Origin: Dromiciops gliroides | Taxonomy: Eukaryota > Chordata > Mammalia > Microbiotheria > Microbiotheriidae | Reading direction: 5' to 3' | NCBI RefSeq assembly: GCF_019393635.1 | Contig: NC_057861.1 | Location: forward strand, 58,326,532 to 58,390,531 | Length of the DNA: 64,000 bases | In this document: positions 23,901-35,900 of the stretch, one piece after another | Numbering within the stretch: position 1 is the stretch's first letter | Layout: every line of letters begins with the position of its first letter | Notes under the pieces: generated by a model | What the model was told of the DNA's origin: nothing | Databases searched by the model: none | What the model saw: the letters and a program-made list of their open reading frames with translations, nothing else | Position numbers and translations under genes: made by a program

Positions 23901-26900
23901 CAAGGGGAATCTAATGGAGAAAACAAGTGGTGGGAAGGCACTTAGAGAAACAGGTGTCACATGGGAAGCAGGAGCAGAGTGGAGAAGACATCACTTCCCC
24001 CATACCCCTCAAGTCTATATCACAGGAACTTTCATACTAACATCCCTTAGGAGTCTAGAACTATCACCCTGCTATATACATCTTGTGTGAGGCTTTTACC
24101 AGTTCCTGTTCTATTGTCATTTACTGGGCCTGGGGTGCCTTTTCCCAACTGTGATGTGATGTCAGTGTTGGGAGTGGGGGAGGATGAGCTGTAATGAAAT
24201 GCCATAGGTATAGCATATTGAGATTTCAACAGAGAACTGCAAATCCACTAATCCTATTTTAAAAAAGGAAATGTTTCATTTAGCCAGCTCTCAAAGATCA
24301 CTCCTTCCATTTCTAAATGATCACAATTCATCTCTTTAATATACATCCTAGAATGTTTCCAGAAATTGATATCAGGCTCACCATTCTGCAATCTGGAAAT
24401 GCCACACTCTTCCTATTTTTAAAAATTGAGATTTTTATCAACCTCAGGTCTTGTGATCCCCCTCCTCTGTTCTAGATAATCTTGTGAATTTCCCTGACAG
24501 GCATCCAGCAATCACATATGTTGTTTCTATAACCTGGCATGTCATTTGTATGGGCCTGGAGTCTTGAACTAATTGATAGGAGCTGACTATTTTATTATCA
24601 CTTCAATTCTTTTGGGTTTCATCTCCTTATTAATCACTTTTGTTCTGTCCTAACTAGTTATTTCAAAGGACCTTTGAACATAGAATGTTAGAGCTGAAGA
24701 AAATTAAGTTTGTCTAGTCCTGCAAATTTATTTTCTAGAGGAAGAATCTGAGAGTGAGAAAAGTTAAGCAATTTGTACAAAAGTAGGGGCTAGAACCCAG
24801 AAATCCTGACTCTATCCAGGGTTCTTTCTGGCACATCATTAACTTGAAAAGGGATAACTTGGCAGAACAGGCTGAAAGGAGATACTAACAAATTCACTCA
24901 GTCGTCATTCATTTATTTTTTTCAATCAAGAAAACTTTCTTGATAGTTTTCTGGGTAGTAGCTGGGGAAGTTCCACATAGACTCTCTCCCCTCTGTTTCT
25001 TGTGTCAAGAAATGCCAAGCTTACACCAAGAGTTACCTTTAATTGGTTTAATATTCACCCACTCCTATCTACCCTTAAGTTTTATAGGGATATAGTGCCA
25101 ACCCTGGAGTCAGGAAGACCTGAGCTCAAATCTGGCCTTAAACACTAGCTGTGTGCCCCTGGGCAAGTCACTTCACCCTATTTGCCTCCGTTTTCTCATC
25201 TGTAAAATGAGCTGGAAAAGGAAATGGCAAACCACTCTAGCATCTTTACCAAGAAAACCCCAAATGGGGTCACGAAGAGTTGGACATGACTAATTGACCA
25301 AAATAAAAAGTTTAAAAGAACAAAAACAGTAGAAACATAACAAAATTATGAAATTTTGCAGTAAATATGGACTTGGTTTATCAAATAACCTTAATCTGAT
25401 TCTTTTTTTTTCCTTTTCTGAGACCCTTTATCTTGCCAAGCCTGGAAGTACAGAGGTCATTCATGGGCCCAATCCCACAAATTGTCATCTTGGGATCTTT
25501 GAACTGCTCTGTTTCCAACTAGGCCCATTTGTCTCTTCTTAGACATCCTGGTGTCCCCTGTTCATCATATTGGTGTCAGACAATGCAGCCTCATCCTTCC
25601 CCAAACCAGGGATTGCAGGCATATGCCACTGAGCCTAGCTCATATTTGAGTACTTAAGCTCATCTGGGAGGTGGTATGCCCAGGGTGTTGGTTGCCTTGG
25701 CATCAGTTTGGAATATAAGTGTAGATTCTGTGGAGGTGGGTTGCTTTGGCAACAAGAGTATTTTCAGTGCTAATGAGTTTTCCCACAGGAGCAACTTAGT
25801 ATCACCTTTCTCTAAAAGAAACTAAGGATAAAATCAGTCATGCAATAATCATACTGTCTACCTTGATGCCAACCCTATGCCTCTAGCCCTTGTAGAAGAA
25901 AATGTAAATATCATATGTATGTTTTAAAATTCGCTGTTGATGGAGAATCCAGAGAAAAGACTGTAAAATACAGGAGTATGGGGGTGGGGTGAGTTCAAAT
26001 CCAGCCTCAGACACTTGACACTTAATAGCTGTGTGACCCTGGGCAAGTCACCTAACCCTCATTGCCCTGCAAAAAACAAAAACAAAAAACAAACAAAAAT
26101 ACAGGAGTATGGTAAAGATTCTCTGAGCCTCAGTTGAGATTCTGAGTGATGAATTCATGGTTCTAATGGCCATCCCCTCAGGGGAGTTTTCTTTCAAGCA
26201 TATAGGTAAACTCCTTGACTTGAATCACCGGTCCTTCTCTGAAGCTGAAGGCACTGTGCTGGCTGGGATGGACCCTGAGTCTTAGTTATCCTTGGTCCGA
26301 AAGTTTTTAAAGTGATTCAAGATGATCTTCCCCACCAGTGACTAGAAGAATCCTCAACTCCTTCCCTGTAGAACTGATATCTTCTCTTGGATAAGAAATA
26401 GGCCAGCCAGTCACACAAGTAAGCTGTTTGACCTTAGGCAAGTCCATTTTCCTCTCTGAGCTTACGGTCCCTTACACCTTTGACATCCAGTGTTCTATGT
26501 TCAAAGGTCTCTGAGTTCCGACATTCTGTGTTCTATCATCCAGGGTCCTTTAGAGTTTCGAAATTTTGTCTGTCTTCCAAGATCCCTCCCAGGTCTGACA
26601 TTTTATGTTCTTAAAGGCCCTCCCAGCTTTGATGTTGTCTGTTCTAAGGGCCCTCCTAGCCCTGATGTTCCATATTCTATGTTCCGGGGTCCTTTCTAGA
26701 TCTAAAAGGCTATTCGTGGGGTTAGAGACGAATATAGTTTGAAAGAGAAGAAAAAGCATGTTCAATTAAATAAAATATATGGCTTCCTCTGCCTTTCTCC
26801 CCACCTTCTTCTCACAAGCCATCAATCTGCTTAAATCGGGCTTCGTCTCAAACCTCTGTCTTCACTCTAACAATTCCCATGGCAGAAGTTATGGAAATAA

Positions 26901-29900
26901 CTGTGGAAAGGCCTCATTGCTGCAAGGCAGCCACCTGGGTTATAGGCCTCTTCAAGAAAGGCAGCAATGCCCCCCCCCCCCCCCCCGAGACCTCAGCCTC
27001 AGCACTGGGAGAATCATGCAGAGAAAAAGCTGCGCCCAGTCCTGCTCCCTGGGACTTTTCCAAAGCACTTGGTGAATTTTGTGATGCCAAAACCCTCCTC
27101 TAGCCGCGCTTTCCCCTAACTTGCTGAGCCTTTTACTCCCCTGAAAAGTGAGGTGATTCCCCCTTCCCATACTGATGCTATGATCACGTGGGCATGCTTG
27201 GAGTCAGCTACTTGCAGACTGGAAGGTGCCAATGGGCAGAGCCAGTCTCAAGGGCCAGTCAGTTGAAGAGCTCCTGGAGAGAATGAAGTTCGGTTCCTGC
27301 CAGTTGCCAGAGGGAAGAACTGAGCCTGAGTCAATGACGGGAGTGACGTTTTCCAGGCCTCCTCATGGATTCTATCCTGAAACTGCTTATTCTTTCCAAT
27401 TCTCCCCTGTGTGCCTAATTACCTTACACCTTCATTTATAGGCAGCAGGGGGAAAGAGCTTGTCAACACTTTAAAGATTCAGCATCATCCTCGTAGACTC
27501 AATGTTACAGTGAGAAAGAGCCTTGGGACGGATTAGCAGTGTTCTAAGGGACCTGAAAACATAGACTGTGAAATGTCAAAACTGATAGGGCCTCTAGAAA
27601 AAGGAATGTCAAGGCCAGAAAGGAACATAGAACCCAGAAATCTAAAACGATGGGAATCCTTAGGATAAAGTGCCCAGAGTGTCAGACCTGGAAGAGACCT
27701 TAGAACTAACCCCTACCAGAATACAGGCTCCTGGGAACCGAGACTCATCTGGCCTTTGTAATCCTAACACCCAACACTGGGCCTAGCCCAGAGGAGGCAT
27801 CAAGTGTTTGTTGGATTAAATACACTCCAATCCCTTCATTTAGAAAACTGAGGCCCCGGGAGGAGAACAAATTTTTCCAAGTTCCCACAGCCTTATTAGT
27901 AGAAGAGTTGGGCCTTCTAATCAGGTCTCCTGATTCCTAGTTCTCTCCACCACACCAGGCTCAATAACTGTTCCCCAGAAGGAAGCTAAACCCAAAATAA
28001 TCTCTAATAAGAGATGATCTCTTGCCCTCATTTCTCATGTCATTCTTATGGAGAAGATGGAGGGATGTGGACTGGACAACCATACGGTTCTGTGGATTTG
28101 GAACTGATTGAATCACTCAACTTCAGGAGTAGTCATTAATAGTTTGATGTCAACTTTGAAGGGAGGTCTCTAGTAGAGGGCCTTAGGGATCTATCCTTGT
28201 CCTGTTCTGTTTAACATTTGTTTTTTTTATCAATGATTTGGATAATGGCAGAGAGGACATGGTTATCAAAATAGCAAATGACACCAGGCCAGGAAGGATA
28301 GTTAACATACCAGATGACAGAATCATAAAGAACTATACAGGTCAGAACATTGATCTGAATCTAATAAGATGAAATTTAATTTAGATAAATATAAAGTATT
28401 TTACTTGGACTACAAAAAACTGACTTCATAAGGTGTTAGTTACATAATTAAATCAAGTTGTTTGCATGAAAAAGATCTGGAGGTTGTAGTGGACTACAAG
28501 CTCTCGGTATGTCAGTAATGTGGTAAAATAACCAGAAACACTAATGTGCCCTTGGATTACATTGAGAGAGTCAGACCTTCCAGGAATAAGGAAGCAGTGG
28601 TCTTTATGGCTCTTCCATGCTCAGACTTCATCTGGAGTACTGCGTTCAGGTCTGGATGTTGCAGTTTAAAAAGGATATTGATAAACTGGAGAAGGTCCAG
28701 AGGAGGGTGACCAGTATGGGGAAAGGCCTCGAATCCATGTCGAATGAGGATTCTTTGAAGAGATCAGAGAGGTTTAGCCTAGAAAAGAGAAGACCTGGTT
28801 GGCTGGGGGTGTGGGGAGGGGATTTGAAGGGATGTCATGTAAAAGATAGATTAGACTTGGGTTTTTTGACCCCTGAAGGGAAGAAATAAGACCAATAGAT
28901 AGAAGTTGAAGAGAAGCAGAATTAGGCTTTGTGTCAGGAAAAACTTCCTAACAATTAGAGCTGTCCCCAAATGAATAGGAATTGCCTGAGGAGGCAGGTC
29001 AAATGATGTATTTCCTTTAAAAAGACTATTTAGGGGGCAGCTAGGTGGTGCAGTGGATAAAGCACTGGCCCTGGATTCAGGAGGACCTGAGTTCAAATCC
29101 AGCCTCAGACACTTGACACTTACTAGCTGTGTGACCCTGGGCAAGTCCCTTAACCCTCATTGCCCTGCAAAAAGAAAAGAAAAAGTAAAGTTTTATTGAA
29201 GCTTTGTGGGTTTTATATATTTTTGATGTTTAGTCATGCCTAACTCTTTGTGCCCATGCAGTCCATGGGGTTTTCTTGGCAAAGATACTGAAGAGGTTTG
29301 CCATTTCCTTCTCCAGTGGATTAAGGCAAACAGAGGTTAAGTGACTTGCCTAAGGTCATACAGCTAGTAAGTGTATCAGACCAGATTTGAACTCAGGTCA
29401 TCCTGATTGCAATGCTTTACCCACTGAGCAATCTGACTGCCTTTTTTTTCCACTATGAAAAAACTTCAGTGGTGTTACCTGTACAGGAAAACAGCAAGTG
29501 CCTATTTACTGCTTGGGGACATTTGATCCTAAATACATTTTTCCTTTTCTTGGAAAGGTGGCTCCATTCTGGATCCTCAAACATGGCTGTTCTGGAAGTC
29601 CCTCTCTTCTCGGGTTTCCGAGCCGACCTTGAAAGCCTGGAGCAGGTAAGATGCTGAGCTGGAGCTAAAACACCTCATGGTCCCTCTGGGTGGCTACACA
29701 GAGGTAAAAGGTATACAGCAAGGTTCCATGACATTGGCAAGCAGGGATTTAAAACAAAACAAAAAAACCTCAGTTGCCAAGCGCTATTTATTTTCAAGTA
29801 GATGGACAGATATTAGGAATCCAATTAGCGAGTTTCTATGACAGAGCCCAGCCTGGCTTCATTACCATGCACGGATTACAGTAATTAGATGCTATTCATT

Positions 29901-32900
29901 TGGAAATACCAAAGAGCCAACGTGCTCTCACAGGAGCTGGTTATGGCTTCTCAGGGGGCTGTACCATCTCCAACATCTGGATTGCATTTGAGTGGAGGCT
30001 CTGTGTCTTGGAATTTTTGCCACCCCCTCCCTTTTTTTTCTTTCTGGGTGAATATCCCAGTTGCTGCCCTGGCCCGCAGAGGAGCACAAAGTAGATTGTC
30101 CTGCAGAGTAACTGTGAGAAACCCCCAAGGGCTCTGTGCTGGGCTCCCCAGAGTTCTGCTTGGAGTGACCTTCTACTCTGTATAAAAGAAAGATCTCGGT
30201 ACATACTTCAGTCAGCAAGTGTTTACTGAACACTTTTTTCTGTTTATGATGCTGGGCAGGACATAAGGATGAAAAAGGACGAAGGAAACAAGTACCATTA
30301 AGCACCTACTATGTGTCAGCCACTACACTAAGTGCCTTACAAATATTTTCAATTGATCGTCACAACAACCCCGGTACCCTAGGTGCCATTATTATCCCAT
30401 TTTACAGTTGAAGAAACTGAGATAGACAGAGGCTAAATGACTTTGCCTGGGTCACATAGCTAGTAAGTCTCTGAGGCTGAATTTGAATTTAAGTCTTTCT
30501 GACTCCAGGCCCACCTACCTGTCTCAAAAGCGTCCTAAAGGGGGCAACTAGGTGTCACAGTGGATAAAGCACCGGCCCTGGATTCAGGAGTACCTGAGTT
30601 AAAATCCAACCTCTGACACCTGACACTTACTAGCTATGTGACCCTGGGCAAGTCACTTAACTCTTATTGCTCCCCCCCCCCCAAAAAAAAAAACAAATCA
30701 AAAGCATCCTAAAGGGATATTCTTATTCTTTAAGAATGCAAAGTTTAGTTGGGAATACCAAATAAGCAAAAAGATTAAAATCACAAGTACCGAATGAGGA
30801 GAACAGACAGGCCTGGAAGGATTCCTGAGGGCCTAGAGGAGGTGGGACTTAGGATCTTATGAATTCCTGCTCAAGGCACAGCTGTAAAAACTGCTCCCTC
30901 ACATTCTCATTTCACCATCATTAATGAGCAAGTTCACCTCCCCTGGGAACCAGGCAGGGCCGAGGTCACTGTCCTTGCAATTCAGGGAGCCCCCTCCCCC
31001 CCAGGGAGAGGCCATTCCTTATTCTCCGAGTCTTGAAGGAGGCCTGAAATTCAGTTACAGAGAAAGAAGAGGGGCGAGGGAAGATTATTTCAAAGCAGGA
31101 AACAGGGTGCATGAAGGCCAGAAGAAATGTTCCTGGCTTGTTCAGGGAACGGTGAGCCAACCTCTGGCTATGAAGTGGACGGTGTGTGGAGGAGATGAGG
31201 AGGAAGGCAGGTTGGGTGGATTTGAACGAGTTTTGAGTGCTATTCTAAGTACGAAGCAGAGACCGATGCTGTGTGGGGTCCGAGGAGGAATGTTACTGCT
31301 GACAGGGGAGGAGACTGGGGACAGCTTTGGAGAGAAGGTGGCAGCTGAGCTGGACCCTGAGGGATGGTAGGACCTGAACAACAGGAAAGGGTAGAGGACA
31401 GAGAAGCCCTGCCCCAGAGACCCTCAGGGATCTTCCTCTGCAGCTTCCCCAGGGCTGGAGAGCTCCCTGCCTTGTTCCAGGGCAGCCCAGCCATTGTTGC
31501 GCACACTGATCCTTAAATGGCCTTGTTTATAGTAAGTGAACATCTACCACCTGGTGGTTTGTCCTCATGGTGCTGAGGGCCACATCCCTCTTCTATATAC
31601 CAGACCCCAGGCTTATCCAAGGCCCCTCTCCTCTCCTGCTCTGATATCCAGGCTTCTCACTGGACTGGTCACCATCTTCTGCAGACACTGCATCTTCTCC
31701 CATTTAAGAGACAGAATTCCCAAGAGCAACACAGGCCATAGACACCCCACCCTCCCTGGGCTCCCAAGATTAGAAGCTCCTTTTACCAAAGGGGAGAAAC
31801 TTTGCCACTCTAGCACATAAAATCAAAAAAAAATCATAAAAGCTCTTCCAGTGTGGTGAATCCCCCATATCCTGATAGAGTTCAAGGGCTTGGACCTCGA
31901 AATATCAGCTCCTGAGCTATTGTTAGATTTGGCCATTGGCCATTGGCCTTTCCTCTCATGCCAGGGTCCTCCATCAGAGCCACATATTAATTCGTTCAGC
32001 TTCTACTTTTCCTCATTTTCCTTCTTTCCTCTGGGCATTCTCTTTCTCTTCTCCTTTCCTCTCCTCTCTCTTTTTCTTTCTCCAATCTTCCTCCTTCCTT
32101 CCTTTTTCCCTTTCTCCCTCCCTCCCTCTTGCTGTTTCCCTCCCTCTTTCCTCCCCTTACTTTCTTCTTCCCTCCCTTTCTCTCTTCTCTCTCTTTTCTC
32201 TCCCTCTCTTCTCTCCCCCCCTCCTCTCTTTTTTTTCACTCTTTATCTCTGCCTTCTTTTTGTTTGTCTTTCTCACTGTCTCTGCATCTTCTGTGTCTCT
32301 GTCATCAGGTAGAATGATTTATGAACAGGGGCTTTTTCAACCATCTGGAGAGCTTTGGTGTTTTAATGATGAGTCTCCTGCCCCCTGGCTCCCCACAAAT
32401 CCCTCTGATGTGACTGTGTGCTGACAGCATTGAGTATCCCCAAGAAAATGTGACTTCAGCTGGCCAAAGTCCTTCTCAGGAGTTTCAGCCTTCAGACTCA
32501 GAGGAGTGTGTGTTGAAGAATAGACTCCCCACTGCAGGATCCCTCAATCACTAGGACAGTTACTCCTGTCCTGCCCGGTTCATGGAGGAGGTAAAACTCA
32601 TGCTTGCTCATTAATATGGTGAAAGAAGAACATACGGCAGCAGCTTTTATAGCTGTGCCTCGACCGGGAATTCATAAGATCATAATGTGGTAAAGGCCGG
32701 CTTGGCTGCCCATGGCCACATTCATTCTGTACCGTGGACGTACCTGGTTCTCTCTAGGCTCTGTGTGGGTCTGGTTCATTGCCCTGACGTTTATAAGGAA
32801 ATGGCTCTGTTCCTAGGTGTTCCAGGCACTGTCTGAGACTCCTCCCTCATCCTTTATGGCCACCCTGGGTCAGCTAGGGACAAGATGTTTGCTGGCATTA

Positions 32901-35900
32901 GACACCGTGCATGGGAAGCAGGCACTAGGAGTCTGTGGTCACCTTGTTGGAAACAGTAAAGCATAGTTGTAGGTCACTTCTGTGAACGCTTTGTGAGGGC
33001 CGTTGGAGCTCACACCCTGAAGGAGGAGTTTGTGCTTGGGGAATCTTACTGAATGACCCCTCTCATTTGGGTCGGTACTGAAGCATACTTTCTCCCACTT
33101 CTTTCCAAAATCCTTTCCATCCTTTGAGACCTAACTGAGACCCAGCTCCTCCATGAGGCCTACCCCGAGTATTCTAGTGCATAGATCTTGTCTTCCTGGA
33201 ACTTCCAGCAATCTACAACTGTCAGAATACTGGGACTGTGTGCCAACATGTCCACAGCAGGGCTTAGGAATGCTGATGTCTCTTGGACTGTTAAATTCAT
33301 GAACCCATGGCCCAATGCCACCTCCTCCAGGGAGCCTCCCAGATATTGTTTATTGTTATAGGCCATGGTCCCAGTCAGTAACATGCTTCTCTTTAGGCCT
33401 CACACCACATTTTGTGTTATAACTCAAATCACCTTGTATGTCATACTTATCTGGCTTTGTGGCTTACCCTTTACTGGACTGTGAGTCCTAGGAGGACAGG
33501 GGCCATCTTAGCAAATCCCAATTCTGATGCTTACTACCTATACGACCTTGTACAACATTTAACCTGCTCAGCTCCCTCACCTGTAAACCAAGGAAGCTGG
33601 ACCTACATGGTCCCTTCTAGCCCGAGAGCCATGCTCCCAGGCTCTACTCTGCATTATTTGATTAGGGGAAGGCTTGATGGGGAAACAGCATTGTGGTGAC
33701 AATAGTGTTTGGTAATTAACAGTGAGCATTTAAGAAATGAGGGAGTGCTTGCAGCATAGATATCTGTAAAGATTGAGCAGGACTGGGGCAGCTAGGTGGC
33801 ACAGTGGATAGAGCACAGGCCCTGGAGTCAGGAGTACCTGAGTTCAAATCCAGCCTCAGACACTTAACACACACTAGCTGTGTGACCCTGGGAAAGTCAC
33901 TTAACCCCAATTGCCACACTAAAAAAAAATTAGAAAAAAAAAAAAATTGAGCAGGACAGGGCACATGTTTTACTCTGAGTCCTTCCCCTGGTATATGGAA
34001 GCTGTACCTGTTCCTCTGATATTTGGCCCTCCCCACAGCATGTGCACCAGTCTAGCTCATGAAGCTGTGAAGCCAGACTCAGTCTAGCAGTGCCCATCTG
34101 AATTGTACTTCCAGCTTCCTGGCCTTGGAATGCCCCTAACACCCAACCATAGCATCCATAAAATGTTACCACTGGAAGGAACCTTAGATTGTCCAAACCA
34201 AAACCCTCCTTTTACAAATGAGAAAGGTGAGGTGACCTGTTCTTTGCCACAGTCAGCTTGTAGCAGGACTGAGACTTGGACCCCTGATCCTCCCCTCTCA
34301 CCTCTCTACTAGGCCTCCATGTGTAGTGTTTCAGCATTCATGTTCATGAGTTTTGTGTCCCCACCAGACCGTAAGCTTCCCAAGGGTCAGGCCTGTTCTT
34401 CTCCTCCAGTGTCTACCAGCAGTAACCAGGACAAAGTTGAACACTTAGAGCTGCTCAATAAATACCAGTTAAGGAGAGGGGGGAAAAGTGTTTCGGCCCA
34501 ATTTTTGCTGATCATTTCCACTGGGGAGGGGGAAGAGACCCTTAGAAATTTTCTTCCAGGGGCAGCTAGATGGCACAGTGGATAGAGCACCAGCCCTGGA
34601 GTCAGAAGTACCTGAATTCAAATCCGGCCTCAGACACTTAACACTTACTAGCTGTGTGACCCTGGGCAAGTCACTTAACCCCAATTGCCTCACTAAAAAG
34701 AAAAAGAAAAAGAAATTTTCTTCTAGCTCCTCTGGGAGTGGGTGAATATGCTAACTCCCTGGCAGGTTTATTTTTAAATCAAAACTGTCTCAAAGAGCAG
34801 TGAAGTCGAAATAACTGGAGCCTTGGGAAGAAGTGATCTCTCTATCTTAAAATTCATTCTAGAGGAGAGAGAAGCCAGGTATTATCCAATATACATCCTA
34901 GATTTTTAAAGGGTTCAGCAAAAGGATCCAATGACCTAAATTTATATAAGGAAAGACAGACCTGGCAGAACAAGAGGCTCTTAAGAATGAAATTCTGGGG
35001 GGCAGCTAAGTAGCACAGTGGATAGAGTACCAGCCCTGGAGTCAGGAGGACCTAAGTTCGAATCCAGCCTCAGACACTTGTGTAAGGGGCTAAAATTCTA
35101 GCTAGTCTGTCTAAAATCTAATGAGTGGTCGCCAATAAATTATAAGCTTTAGCAAGAGTTAGACTTTTAAGTATTTATTAAGGAGAATAAGAATTTGGTG
35201 AAGAGAAAGAGAGAGGCCTAAATTCATCTATCTATTAAAGGGAGAGCACATTTCTAGTTCCGCTCTCTGCCAGAGTCCACACGAAAGAGAGTCAGAGCAC
35301 CAGCCTCCCCACTTCTTCCTCCCACAAGCAAACGTCACTTTCTGATGCCAAAGAAAAGACACATGGTCTTGCCCTCAGAGACCTTTTCCTCATGGTGGAG
35401 CTTTCCTACAGTAAGTCTCCAGCAGGTGCCGTCATTCCAATCGTTACACTTGACACTAGCTGTGTGACCCTAGGCAAGTCACTTAACCCCAATTGCCTCA
35501 CACACAAAACCAAAAACCCAACAACAACAACAACAACAACAAAAAGAATGAAATTCTGAGGCATCAAAGAGAAATAGCTGCAGTGAGGAAGAAGGGAGCC
35601 ACCTAAGGAGCCTGATGTGGCTCTGTGGGGAACTCAGTGGCCAGCCTAGAGATATAAAAGACACCGAAAGGAGAGAAGATGGGAGCAGGAAGAGGGGGTG
35701 GAGGATGAACACAGAAGCACAGCCAGTGCTAAGTGAAGTCTCCTAGTGAAGGCTTTAAGAAACAAAAAGGGCTGGGGGCAGCTAGGTGGCACAGTGGATA
35801 GAGGACAGGCCCTGGAGTCAGGAGTACCTGAGTTCAAATCCAGCCTCAGACACTTAACACTTACTAGCTGTGTGACCCTGGGCAAGTCACTTAACCCCAA

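Larger units (their letters stand above)
26113..28020. other. intronic stretch without recognised genes
   Basis: Apart from the minisatellite, the poly-C run and an L2 end at 27715-27825 (GGCCTAGCCCAGAGGAGGC), no repeat or exon was recognised. Confidence 0.4.

Noticed and set aside
28851-29144. Recurrent protein-like frames with [12 protein letters not shown] and DLNSGPP at many places on either strand
   Set aside because: They are the antisense reading of the short CORE-SINE; every occurrence coincides with a SINE copy, so they are not a protein family.
32003-32424. Ser/Phe/Leu-rich and Lys/Glu/Arg-rich long open frames
   Set aside because: Produced by the polypyrimidine tract composition; no start context, domain or splice support. 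The same applies to 60620-60932.
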